Source of the DNA: Streptomyces fragilis
Lineage (GTDB): Bacteria; Actinomycetota; Actinomycetes; Streptomycetales; Streptomycetaceae
Direction of reading: 5' to 3'
NCBI RefSeq assembly: GCF_003112515.1
Contig: NZ_BEVZ01000002.1
Span: forward strand, 868,001-932,000
Length of the DNA stretch: 64,000 nt
How positions within the stretch are numbered: position 1 is the first letter of the stretch; every line of letters begins with the position of its first letter. Made by a program: the position numbers and the translations under genes. Positions 45,981-54,091 of the stretch are shown piece by piece. Under the pieces are notes generated by a model. The model saw nothing but the letters and a program-made list of their open reading frames with translations. It did no database searches and was not told where the DNA came from.

Positions 45981-46236
45981 GCCTCACCTTCCCCCGTCGG
46001 GACGCGGACCGTTCCCGCATCCTTGCGCCCGACGGGCGACACGGCAAGCGAGGCACCCTTCCCAAGGCAGGGGGACGGGTTCACGATGGTCCGCACGGCA
46101 CGGCCCGGCGAGCACCCCGACGGGAGGCGGCATGCGCACGCGGCGACCACCCCGGCACGCCCCCGCGGCCCCGCCCGGCGAGCGGTCGCGGCCGGGGCCA
46201 CGGCGGGCGCCGGGCGGGCGCCCGGGGGCGTGGGGG

Positions 46237-47481
46237 TCAGCCGATCCCGGTCCAGCCCTGCGGGACCGTGCCGAGCCGGACCCGCTGCGGGTGGTCGCCC
46301 ACCGGGGTGGAGGTGATCTTCCGCCCGGTGGCGAAGGAGATCGAGGTGACCTGGTCGGCGCCCGACTCCGAGACCACGCACGCGGCGCCGTCGCCCGTGA
46401 CGGTGGACCAGTACGGCTTGGCGACCGGGATCAGCGGACCCTCCTGCAGGGTCGTGCGGTTCACGATCGTCGCGTAGTCGTCCATGGTGCCCGCGACGCA
46501 CAGGTTCTGACCGCTCGGCTGCATGGTCAGCCCGTGGTGCCGGGAGTCGTTGACGAAGGAGGTGCGCTCGTCGGAGGTGGCCGGGTTCTTCGGCAGCGTC
46601 TTCATCCGGGTGATCTTGTCGGTGGCCACGTCGTACTCGAAGAAGCCGTTGAAGAACGACACCTGGAAGTAGAGCTTCGACTCGTCCGGGCTGAACGCCG
46701 CCGGGCGGACCGCGTCCGAGTAGGAGCCGTAGCCCGCCGCGTCCAGCCGCTGGCGCATGTCGATGGTGCGGACCACCTTGAGGGTCTCCGCGTCGGCGAC
46801 GGTGATCCTGCGGTCGCCCTTGAGGAAGTCCATCCAGGGGGCGTCCAGGTCGTTGTTGACCTCGCCGATGGACATGTTCCAGATCTTGCCGTCCCGCGTG
46901 AAGACGTTCTCGTGCGGCTTGTCCCCGGTGGGGAAGTTGCCGATCTGCCGGCCGGTGTGGATGTCGAGCACGTGCACCTTGTTGCCGGTGGAGGCGGACA
47001 CCGCCACCCGGTTGCCGTCCGGCGAGACCGCCATGTGGTCCGCGCGGAAACCGTCCACCTGGAAACGCCAGTTGATCCGGCCGGTGGTCAGGGAGACCGA
47101 GACCACGTCGGCGAAGCTCGGCCGGGAGACCACCACCGCGGAGCCGTCCGGGGTGGAGTACATGTCGTCGGCGAACTGGTCGTGGCCCTCGCCCGCGGTC
47201 TCCCTGATGACGAGGAAGCCGGCCAGGCGGACCGGGTTGAGGTAGATCTCCCGCAGCCGCTCGTCCTTGTCCGGGATCAGGTCGATCCTGCCGACCGGCG
47301 ACAGCTGGGCGTCGGAGGACAGCACGCTCGCGGTGCCGTCCCAGTTGTTCGCGACGAACAGCACCTCGCGCCGCTGCGCGTCCGCGTCCTGGGCGCCTGC
47401 CTGCCCCGCACCCGTGACGGCCAGCACCGTCGCGGCCGCCAGGGCGGAGAACACGCGTCCACGTCCGACCTTGAGTCTCAC
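46237..47481 (-). CDS. Secreted YncE-like beta-propeller protein
   Basis: 414 aa from GTG 47481 (AGGAG upstream). A signal peptide ends GQAGAQD. The mature chain is made of propeller blades with YVTN-type words (VLFVANNWDGTASVL, DHMAVSPDGNRVAVSASTGN, KVHVLDIHTGRQIGNFPTGD, AAFSPDESKLYFQVSF). No catalytic site is recognisable. It may bind a ligand or partner at the cell surface. It is divergent from the LLM oxidoreductase gene. Confidence 0.82.
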   Translation of the reverse strand: MRLKVGRGRVFSALAAATVLAVTGAGQAGAQDADAQRREVLFVANNWDGTASVLSSDAQLSPVGRIDLIPDKDERLREIYLNPVRLAGFLVIRETAGEGHDQFADDMYSTPDGSAVVVSRPSFADVVSVSLTTGRINWRFQVDGFRADHMAVSPDGNRVAVSASTGNKVHVLDIHTGRQIGNFPTGDKPHENVFTRDGKIWNMSIGEVNNDLDAPWMDFLKGDRRITVADAETLKVVRTIDMRQRLDAAGYGSYSDAVRPAAFSPDESKLYFQVSFFNGFFEYDVATDKITRMKTLPKNPATSDERTSFVNDSRHHGLTMQPSGQNLCVAGTMDDYATIVNRTTLQEGPLIPVAKPYWSTVTGDGAACVVSESGADQVTSISFATGRKITSTPVGDHPQRVRLGTVPQGWTGIG

Positions 47482-47645
47482 GCTGTGCTCCTGTCTCTCG
47501 GGACCGGGTTGTTCCTCCGGGTTGCTGTTACCGGGGGTAAGGTAATGGCCCTACGGGACGGTAACCAGAGTTCGCGCATACCTGGCCGACGTGAGCACGC
47601 CCTCGCACTCCCCTTTCGGCCACGCCTCGTCCCCCAGGAGCCCCC

Positions 47646-48731
47646 ATGGACTTCGGACTGGTCCTGCAGACCGACCCCCCGGCCGACCGCGTCATCGACC
47701 TGATGCGCCGCGCCGAGCGCAACGGCTTCACCCACGGCTGGACCTTCGACTCCGCCGTCCTGTGGCAGGAGCCGTTCGTGATCCACAGCCAGATCCTCGC
47801 CTGGACCGAGCGGCTGGTCGTCGGCCCGATGGTCACCAACCCCGGCACCCGCACCTGGGAGGTCACCGCCTCCACCTTCGCCACCCTCAACGACATGTAC
47901 GGCGACCGCACCGTCTGCGGCATCGGACGCGGCGACTCCGCGATGCGGGTGGCCGGCCGTAAGCCCAACACGCTGGCCGCCGTGGCCGAGGCGATGCGGG
48001 TGATCCGCTCCCTCGCCTCCGGTGAGGAGACCGACCTCGGCGACGGCACCGTCATCCGCATCCCCTGGGTGCGGCCCGGCTCCCGGCTGCCCGTCTGGAT
48101 GGCCGCCTACGGCCCGAAGGCACTGCGCACGGCCGGTGAGAAGGCCGACGGGTTCATCCTCCAGCTCGCCGACCCGCACCTCACCGAGTACATGGTGAAC
48201 GCCGTCCGGCAGGCTGCCAGGGAGGCCGGGCGCGACCCGGCGGAGGTGACCGTCTGCGTCGCCGCGCCCGCGTACGTCACCGACGACGAGTCGCCGGAGG
48301 CGCTCGCCCACGCCCGGGAGCAGTGCCGGTGGTTCGGCGGCATGGTCGGCAACCACGTGGCCGACCTGGTCGCCCGGTACGGCGCGGACGGCTCGGTGGT
48401 GCCGCACGAACTCACCGACTACGTCCGCTCCCGCCAGGGCTACGACTACGCGCACCACGGCCGCAGCGGGAACCCGGACACGGCCTTCGTCCCCGACGAG
48501 ATCGTCGACCGGTTCTGCGTCCTCGGCACCGTCGAGCGGCACGTCGAGAAGCTGGCCGCGCTGCGCGACCTGGGCGTCGACCAGTTCGCCGTCTACGACA
48601 TGCACGACGCGCAGGAGAAGGTCGTGGACGCGTACGGGGCACACGTCATCCCCGCCCTCGGAGGCGACCGGGACCGGGGCACTCCCCGCGGAGGCGACCG
48701 GGGCCCGGGCGCTCCCCGCGGCGGCGCTTGA
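47646..48731 (+). CDS. TIGR03842-like LLM-class F420/FMN-dependent oxidoreductase
   Basis: 361 aa behind CAGGAG. Luciferase-like barrel: MDFGLVLQTDPPADRVIDLM, GPMVTNPGTRTWEVTAST, GIGRGDSAMRVAGRKP, PVWMAAYGPKALRTAGEKAD. It matches the subfamily I recall as TIGR03842, which in other actinomycetes tends to sit beside dihydropyrimidinase operons. Here such an operon ends 7 kb upstream, with unrelated genes between. The last 25 residues are a Gly/Arg/Pro repeat tail (GGDRDRGTPRGGDRG). Confidence 0.85.
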   Translation: MDFGLVLQTDPPADRVIDLMRRAERNGFTHGWTFDSAVLWQEPFVIHSQILAWTERLVVGPMVTNPGTRTWEVTASTFATLNDMYGDRTVCGIGRGDSAMRVAGRKPNTLAAVAEAMRVIRSLASGEETDLGDGTVIRIPWVRPGSRLPVWMAAYGPKALRTAGEKADGFILQLADPHLTEYMVNAVRQAAREAGRDPAEVTVCVAAPAYVTDDESPEALAHAREQCRWFGGMVGNHVADLVARYGADGSVVPHELTDYVRSRQGYDYAHHGRSGNPDTAFVPDEIVDRFCVLGTVERHVEKLAALRDLGVDQFAVYDMHDAQEKVVDAYGAHVIPALGGDRDRGTPRGGDRGPGAPRGGA

Positions 48732-48811
48732 CGGGGCGGCACCGCGCGGGTACGCCGGATGCGGCACGGGCCCCCACCGCGCCGCCGCACCGATCCGCCC
48801 CCCTCGGTTCA

Positions 48812-48840
48812 AGCCGGCGGGGCGGGTCAGCCCGCCGGCT
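48812..48840. terminator. Hairpin terminator between convergent genes
   Basis: AGCCGGCGGG (48812-48821) pairs perfectly with CCCGCCGGCT (48831-48840); 9-base loop. It overlaps the 3' end of the minus-strand gene. Confidence 0.7.
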
Positions 48841-49546
48841 TCTCCAGCGCGGCCAGCGCCTCGCCCGCCGCCTTCGCCGCGCCGTCACGGATCTTGTCGG
48901 CGCTCGGCGTCGTCTTCTCCACGAAGTCGCCGCCGTTGTACGTCACCACGACGATCGCGTTGCCCGAACGGACCGTCAGCTCGGTCTCCTGGACCTTGTT
49001 GCCCTTGTCGCTGGTGACCGCGCTCAGCGAGTACGCCTCGTCGCCGAGTCCCTTGAACGGGCCGCCCTTCCCCTCGGCGACGCGGTCGAAGGCCTTCTGC
49101 GCGTCCTCGGTGGAGCGGCGGATCTCGAACGAGACGTCCAGCCAGCGGTAGTCGTAGCCCTTCAACGCGTGCCACTGGCACATCCGGCGCACGTCCTTGT
49201 CCGTGGACGCGAGTTCACCGGTGGTCAGCTTCCCGGGCACCAGGGAGGTGACGGTCTTCTTGGACACCGCCTTGCAGGGGTCCGGGGCCTTCGTGTGCGT
49301 TTTCCCGGCCTCGTCCGTCTTCTTCCCCGGCTCCTCGTCGTCCTTCCCGGACGCTTCCCCCGAATCGCCCGAGTCGCCCGCATCGCCGGAGTCGGCCGAG
49401 GACCCCGAGGAGGTGGACTCCTGGCCGCTCGCGGCCGCCTCGGGCGGATCGGCGAGCGGGCCGACGGACATCGCCCAGCCGGCGGAGGCGAGCACGACGA
49501 CCGGCATCAGGCGCACAGTCAGAGCGAGCGGCAGAGGAAAAGGCAC
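48827..49546 (-). CDS. Secreted protein, DUF3558-like
   Basis: 239 aa from GTG 49546. A hydrophobic N-terminus (ALTVRLMPVVVLASAGWA) is followed by a Ser/Gly/Asp/Lys-rich linker (about 35-88). The folded domain has DPCKAVSKKTVTSLVPG and RRMCQWHALKGYDYRWLDVS, two cysteines likely to pair, as in DUF3558 exported proteins. Unlike many of those it lacks a lipobox Cys, so it would be membrane-anchored or released. Function unknown. Confidence 0.75.
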   Translation of the reverse strand: MPFPLPLALTVRLMPVVVLASAGWAMSVGPLADPPEAAASGQESTSSGSSADSGDAGDSGDSGEASGKDDEEPGKKTDEAGKTHTKAPDPCKAVSKKTVTSLVPGKLTTGELASTDKDVRRMCQWHALKGYDYRWLDVSFEIRRSTEDAQKAFDRVAEGKGGPFKGLGDEAYSLSAVTSDKGNKVQETELTVRSGNAIVVVTYNGGDFVEKTTPSADKIRDGAAKAAGEALAALEKPAG

Positions 49547-49735
49547 GGCGCACTTCTCTGGGAGACGACGGCGGAGCCTGCCGGGGCAGGCGCACGCCAG
49601 TCAAACACGTGTTTCCGTCACGACGGAAGTCCGAACTCGCTCCGTGGCCGACCGGTCACGCGCCCGCGCGCGGCCGGAACCGGTCACTCCACGGAGAGCT
49701 GGGCGGAGCGGCCGCCCGAGGGGGCCGACGGACGC

Positions 49736-51034
49736 TCAGCAGACGCCGTCGCCCGGCTTGGGATTGCCCAGGCCGAACAGCGGGCGGAGCTTGAGGCCGA
49801 TCCACGTGCCGCCGAGCGCGAAGGCTCCCCAGAGCCAGCCGTGCAGGCTGCCGGAGGCGATGCCCGCCAGGTAGGCGCCGATGTTGCAACCGCCCGCCAG
49901 CCGCGCGCCGATGCCCATCAGCACACCGCCCAGCACGGCCGCCACGGCCGTGCGCCAGGGGATGTTCCGGTGCAGGGCCCAGGTACCGCCGAGGGAGGCG
50001 GCGAGAGCGGCGCCGATCATGATGCCGATGTCGGTCAGACTGGTCCTGTCGGCCAGCACCGGACCGGCGAGCATCTCCGCGTTGCCGGGACGCTGCCACC
50101 AGGTCCAGTTCTCCGGGTGTCCGCCCAGCGCGCCGACCAGTTCGGAGCCCCACAGGCTGAAGGCGCTGGTGATGCCCCACGCCCCGCCGGAGACCAGCAG
50201 CACCGCACCGCCCAGGGCCGCCAGCACCAGGGCGCCGACAGCCAACGGCCATGAGCCGCGTACCGCGCGGGCCAGGGCGCCGCGCGCCGAGGGCACCGCG
50301 TCCACCGGGGGCGGGTTGCGGCGGGCCTGGACCCGTCGGCTCACCAGCACCACCAGCACGAGTGCGGCGATCGTCACCGCCCAGGAGCCGAACCAGCCGA
50401 CGTGGTCCGCCAGGACCACCGGCTCGAAGGCGGGCAGGTCCTTCCAGAGGTCGAACTGCCAGGCGGCGAGGGTGGCTCCGGCGATGAACCCGCCGAGGGT
50501 GAGCACCAGCGTGGACTGCCCGGACCCGACCACGTACAGCGTGCCTGAGGCGCAGGCGCCGCCCAGCTGCATGCCGATGGCGAACAGCACCGAGCCGAGC
50601 AGCAGGCCCAGGCCCAGCGGCCCCGCCGAGGGGGCGGGTGCCGAGCCGAACAGGCCCGTCCCGGTGCCCAGGACGAGGGCGAAGAGGGTGGCGGTGGTGC
50701 CGAGCAGCAGGGCGTGGGCGCGCAGACCGGTCCCGTTGCCGACGGCGACCAGCTGCCGCCAGGCGGAGGTGAACCCGAACCGGGAGTGGAACAGACCCAC
50801 CCCGAGACCGAGGCCGAGCAGCAGCAGCACGCCCGGCTTCGCCCCGTGTGCCGACCACACGTAGGCGGTGAGCGCGACGGCGAGCAGCGCGGAGACGGCC
50901 AGCGGTCCCTTGCGGACCGGCCCGAGCGGCGGGGCGGCGGGAGCCGGACGGGAGGTGGGGGCGGGCGGGAGGAGGGCGGCGGACCGGGCGCGCGGCGGCG
51001 CGGCCGTCACCTCGGCGGGAGGCGCGGTGGTCAA
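49736..51034 (-). CDS. YeeE/YedE-family sulfur (thiosulfate) transporter
   Basis: 432 aa. The start appears to be TTG 51034 with GGAG nine bases before it. About ten membrane helices; two inverted halves carry the conserved Cys loops GMQLGGACASGTLYVVGSGQ and GARLAGGCNIGAYLAGIASG. These cysteines relay thiosulfate through YeeE channels. There is no TusA/TsuB-like sulfur carrier gene adjacent. A leaderless small Cys-containing ORF lies 95 bases upstream on the same strand and may sense cysteine supply. Confidence 0.87.
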   Translation of the reverse strand: MTTAPPAEVTAAPPRARSAALLPPAPTSRPAPAAPPLGPVRKGPLAVSALLAVALTAYVWSAHGAKPGVLLLLGLGLGVGLFHSRFGFTSAWRQLVAVGNGTGLRAHALLLGTTATLFALVLGTGTGLFGSAPAPSAGPLGLGLLLGSVLFAIGMQLGGACASGTLYVVGSGQSTLVLTLGGFIAGATLAAWQFDLWKDLPAFEPVVLADHVGWFGSWAVTIAALVLVVLVSRRVQARRNPPPVDAVPSARGALARAVRGSWPLAVGALVLAALGGAVLLVSGGAWGITSAFSLWGSELVGALGGHPENWTWWQRPGNAEMLAGPVLADRTSLTDIGIMIGAALAASLGGTWALHRNIPWRTAVAAVLGGVLMGIGARLAGGCNIGAYLAGIASGSLHGWLWGAFALGGTWIGLKLRPLFGLGNPKPGDGVC

Positions 51035-51129
51035 GGAAGGGCTCCAGGATCGCTAGGTCGCGTGGGGGGAGGGTGCTGAGGTCGTCGGGAGTCGCCGGCG
51101 GCGCGTGCGGCGCCGACGGCGGACGTGGA

Positions 51130-51213
51130 TCAGCGGCGACAGAGAGCGTCGTCGACGCACCAGGCCGAGCACGCGAAGAGCGCGAGGGACAGCAGGGAGG
51201 CGGGTGCGGACAT
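51130..51213 (-). CDS. Leaderless 27-aa Cys-containing leader ORF of the sulfur transporter
   Basis: ATG 51213 has no ribosome site, but TACCGT (a TANNNT -10 element) stands exactly seven bases before it, the standard layout of a leaderless Streptomyces mRNA. The product is hydrophobic in the middle (SLLSLALFACSAWCV), has Cys at 15, 19 and 25 and ends LCRR. The transporter start follows 95 bases after its stop. Cysteine-dependent attenuation of the transporter is a reasonable hypothesis. Confidence 0.55.
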   Translation of the reverse strand: MSAPASLLSLALFACSAWCVDDALCRR

Positions 51214-51329
51214 GCCGACGACGGTATACGTGCATGTTGCATGAATCCAGCGCCGTCTCGCCATGCGGGCGCTCCGGTGAGACGGCGGCCTGCCGCCGAG
51301 TGTTCGCGCGACGCCCTCGGGCCCACCCG

Positions 51330-52394
51330 TCAGGGCACCCGCGCGGTCCACTCCTCCGCGGCGAACTTCGTCCGCACCAGCTCCTCGGCGCGGGCCATCT
51401 CCTCGGCGGTGACCTCGCCGGCCGTCAGTCCGTGGCGGTTGCGGAAGGAGGCGATCATGTTCTCGATCACCTGCTCGCGCGCCAGACCGGTCTGCCGCCG
51501 CAGTGGGTCCACCCGCTTCCTGGCGCTCCGGGTGCCCTTGTCGGACATCTTCTCCCTGCCGATGCGGAGCACCTCGAGCATCTTGTCGGCGTCGATGTCG
51601 TAGGACATCGTCACGTGGTGCAGGACGGCGCCGGGTCCGCCGTCCGGGCCCACCATCCGCTTCTGCGCCGCGCCGGCGATCTTGCCCGCCTCGGTGGCGA
51701 TGTCGTTGAGCGGCTGGTACCAGGCCTTGATGCCCATGTCGCCCAGCGCCTCCAGCACCCAGTCGTCGAGGTAGGCGTAGCTGTCGGCGAAGGAGAGGCC
51801 CGAGACCAGGGACTCCGGGACCGACAGGGAGTACGTGATCGTGCTCATCGGCTCCACGAACATCGCCCCGCCGCCCGAGATCCGCCGCACCACCGTGATG
51901 CCGTGGCGGGCCGCGCCCTGCGGGTCCACCTCGTTGCGCAGCGACTGGAAGCTGCCGATGATCACGGCCGGCGTCGCCCACTCCCACACCCGCAGGGTCG
52001 GCGCCCGCCGTCCGGCGGCCACCTCGGCGGTGATCACCTCGTCCAGCGCCATGTGCAGGGCGGGCGGCTGCGGGCCGGTGTGGATCAGCTGCCAGTCGTA
52101 GTCGCCCCACTCGGTCGCACGGGCCAGCGCGCGCCGCACGGCGACGCCGACGCCCTCCGCGGTGAGTCCCAGCATCACCGTGTTCTCCGGCAGGGCAGCC
52201 GTGATCCTGGCCGCCAGCCCTGCCGCGTCCGTCGTGGCGGGAGCGCCCTCCAGGGCTTCGTCGATCGCCAGGAGGGCCTCGTCGGGCTCCAGGAAGAAGT
52301 CCCCCGCCACCCGCACGTCGCGCAGCACGCCGTCCCGGACGTCCAGGTCCACGACGACCAGCTTCCCGCTGGGCACCTTGTACTCGCCATGCAC
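51330..52394 (-). CDS. Lipoate-protein ligase A-like (biotin/lipoate ligase fold), accessory domain first
   Basis: 354 aa from GTG 52394; GGAG words lie just upstream. Residues about 1-85 (EYKVPSGKLVVVDLDVRDG, FFLEPDEALLAIDEALEG) are the small accessory domain that is C-terminal in E. coli LplA, so the order is swapped. Residues about 95-354 form the ligase fold: ALHMALDEVI, TVVRRISGGGAMFVEP and the lipoyl-AMP lysine in EAGKIAGAAQKR. It would attach lipoate to carrier domains of 2-oxoacid dehydrogenases or the glycine system, though a transferase role is possible. Confidence 0.85.
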   Translation of the reverse strand: MHGEYKVPSGKLVVVDLDVRDGVLRDVRVAGDFFLEPDEALLAIDEALEGAPATTDAAGLAARITAALPENTVMLGLTAEGVGVAVRRALARATEWGDYDWQLIHTGPQPPALHMALDEVITAEVAAGRRAPTLRVWEWATPAVIIGSFQSLRNEVDPQGAARHGITVVRRISGGGAMFVEPMSTITYSLSVPESLVSGLSFADSYAYLDDWVLEALGDMGIKAWYQPLNDIATEAGKIAGAAQKRMVGPDGGPGAVLHHVTMSYDIDADKMLEVLRIGREKMSDKGTRSARKRVDPLRRQTGLAREQVIENMIASFRNRHGLTAGEVTAEEMARAEELVRTKFAAEEWTARVP

Positions 52395-52615
52395 AGCTCC
52401 GGCTCCCTCCGGTCCCGGGTCCGCCTCGCGCGCGGCCCACTCCACCCCATGATCGCTCGCCGCGGCCCCGGACGCAGCGGGAGTCCGCGCCGGCCGTCAC
52501 CGTCCCCACCGCCCGTCCCGGCGGGCGACCTGCCGGTCGAACCGGCGGGGTGGACGCGGCGCGGCACCGGGGCGTCGTCGTCGATACTGGGCATCACGGC
52601 GTGGACGGGGGAGCG

Positions 52616-53470
52616 GTGGACTGGTCGACGAGTCTTCTCGGGTTCGCCGCGGGTCTGCTGACCGCGGCGGTGACGGCGCCCGTGGGAGTGTCCGGCGCGG
52701 TCCTCCTGCTGCCCGTCCAGCTGAGTGTGCTGGGCGTGCCCAGTCCGGCCGTCACCCCGACCAACCTCCTCTACAACGTCGTCGCGGGGCCCGGCGCCCT
52801 GCTGCGCTACCGGCGGGACGGGCGCCTGTACGGTCCGCTGACGCGTCTCCTCGTCGCCGGAACCCTGCCCGGCGTGGTCCTCGGGGCGGTGATCCGCGTC
52901 TTCGCCGTCCCGGGCCCCGTCGTCTTCCGGATGCTGGTCGCGGTCCTCCTCCTGCCCCTGGGCCTGTGGCTCGTCGCCCGGACCCTGCGGCCCGCGCCCG
53001 CCCCGACCCCCGCACCCGCCCCAACGTCCGTACCCGCACCGGCCCCGGCCCTCGCACCGGCCCCCGCCTTCGGTCACGCGCCGGGCGAACCGTCGCCCCG
53101 AACGGTCACCGTGCTGGCCGTCGCCGTCGGAACGGTCGGCGGGATCTACGGCATCGGCGGGGGCTCCATCCTGGGGCCGATCCTGGTCGGGCGGGGCATG
53201 CCCGTCTCCAGGGTCGCCCCGGCCGCCCTCGCCACCACCTTCCTGACCTCGGTGGTCGGCGCCGGCACCTACGGCCTGCTGTCCCTGACCGGCAACGGGC
53301 ACATCGCCCCCGACGTCCTCCTCGGCCTGTCCTGCGGACTGGGCGGCCTGGCCGGCGGCTACCTCGGCGCCCGACTCCAGCCCCGCCTGCCCGAACGCCT
53401 GCTCCGCCTCGTGCTGGGCTCGCTGGCCGCGGCGGTCGGCGGGCTCTACGCGGCGCAGGCCCTCGTGTAG
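52616..53470 (+). CDS. TauE/SafE-family permease (sulfite/organosulfonate exporter-like)
   Basis: 284 aa from GTG 52616 behind GGGGGAG. Two halves of four helices: GFAAGLLTAAVTAPVGVSGA with TPTNLLYNVVAGPGALLRYR, and VGTVGGIYGIGGGSILGPIL with APAALATTFLTSVVGAGTYG. An Ala/Pro-rich loop (PAPAPTPAPAPTSVPAPAPA) of about 35 residues joins them. Family members move sulfite, sulfolactate or other small anions. It lies near the YeeE gene, so sulfur metabolism is a plausible shared theme. Confidence 0.85.
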   Translation: MDWSTSLLGFAAGLLTAAVTAPVGVSGAVLLLPVQLSVLGVPSPAVTPTNLLYNVVAGPGALLRYRRDGRLYGPLTRLLVAGTLPGVVLGAVIRVFAVPGPVVFRMLVAVLLLPLGLWLVARTLRPAPAPTPAPAPTSVPAPAPALAPAPAFGHAPGEPSPRTVTVLAVAVGTVGGIYGIGGGSILGPILVGRGMPVSRVAPAALATTFLTSVVGAGTYGLLSLTGNGHIAPDVLLGLSCGLGGLAGGYLGARLQPRLPERLLRLVLGSLAAAVGGLYAAQALV

Positions 53471-53609
53471 GCGGGTCCGGGCACGACCCGCGGTACCGCC
53501 GGCTCCGGCGCCCGCTTCCGCCCCCTCGTCGCGGAGGCGGGTGATCACTACACTCGCCCGAGCGTTCGTCGTCCGGACCCCCGCACGGAAACAGCGAGGT
53601 GGAAGCCCC

Positions 53610-53675
53610 ATGTTCACGACCCGGCCCACGCTCCAGGGCACCTTCGGCATGGTGGTCCCGGGGTCGGATCGCTGA
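53610..53675 (+). pseudogene. 5' fragment of a gamma-glutamyltransferase-family gene, broken after about 14 codons
   Basis: ATG 53610 opens MFTTRPTLQGTFGMV, which matches from memory the highly conserved N-terminus of a second Streptomyces gamma-glutamyltransferase-like family (normally continuing SSTHWLASQSAM). Here homology stops at 'MV', the frame ends five codons later, and unrelated DNA follows. The native gene appears cut by an insertion or rearrangement. This marks the left boundary of the 53.65-64 kb segment. Confidence 0.65.
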
Positions 53676-53793
53676 CCTGGGGCTTTGCCGCCCGTCGAGT
53701 CCCTGACCTGCGGCAATGCTTCTTTCAGTGTCGTTGGACGGGGTACCGGCTTACGTATCCGGAACTCCCCAGAGCCTCCCTCCGCGACGAAAA

Positions 53794-53829
53794 CTCCCCA
53801 GCCGCTCCCCAGGGGGAGCGGCTGGGGAG
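53794..53829. repeat. Perfect 36-bp palindrome (17-bp arms, 2-base loop)
   Basis: Arm 53794-53810 (CTCCCCAGCCGCTCCCC) is exactly complementary to 53813-53829. A two-base loop is too tight for a typical RNA terminator, so a DNA role (recombination site, IS end, cruciform) should be considered. It lies 120 bases inside the presumed island edge. Confidence 0.7.
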
Positions 53830-54091
53830 CGCATGGTGAAGGCCGCTCCGCTGTGGATCCGGCCCAACGGGCAGATGGCCCGAGCTGGCGGATGCCGTCG
53901 ACGAGGCGCTGTTCGGTCTCAGGAGCGACGTCACCAGGGTGCTCATCTACCTTCCCTGGACCCCAGGAACGGCGACCCCGTCCCCGGATTCACCGTGACG
54001 TCACGCGCGTCGGTCACCACGGCACCGGGAATCTGGAAGTGCGGCTGGCACGGAGCGCGAAAGGTGAGGGCGGCCGCAGAGTTGTTCCGCC

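Larger units (their letters stand above)
53471..54091. other. Gene debris at the left edge of the island
   Basis: This 621-base stretch holds the broken gamma-glutamyltransferase-family start (53610-53675) and a perfect 36-bp palindrome (53794-53829). Fragments that look like decayed genes follow: GRWPELADAVDEALFGL (about 53870-53920) resembles part of DUF5994, and VGHHGTGNLEVRL (about 54010-54050) resembles the end of a DUF5655-type protein. No intact gene. Confidence 0.55.

Noticed and set aside
53672..53719. Direct repeat CTGACCTG(G/C)GGC(T/A)(T/A)TGC as an attachment site
   Set aside because: Two short imperfect copies only 31 bases apart; no tRNA, integrase or matching distant copy in the window.
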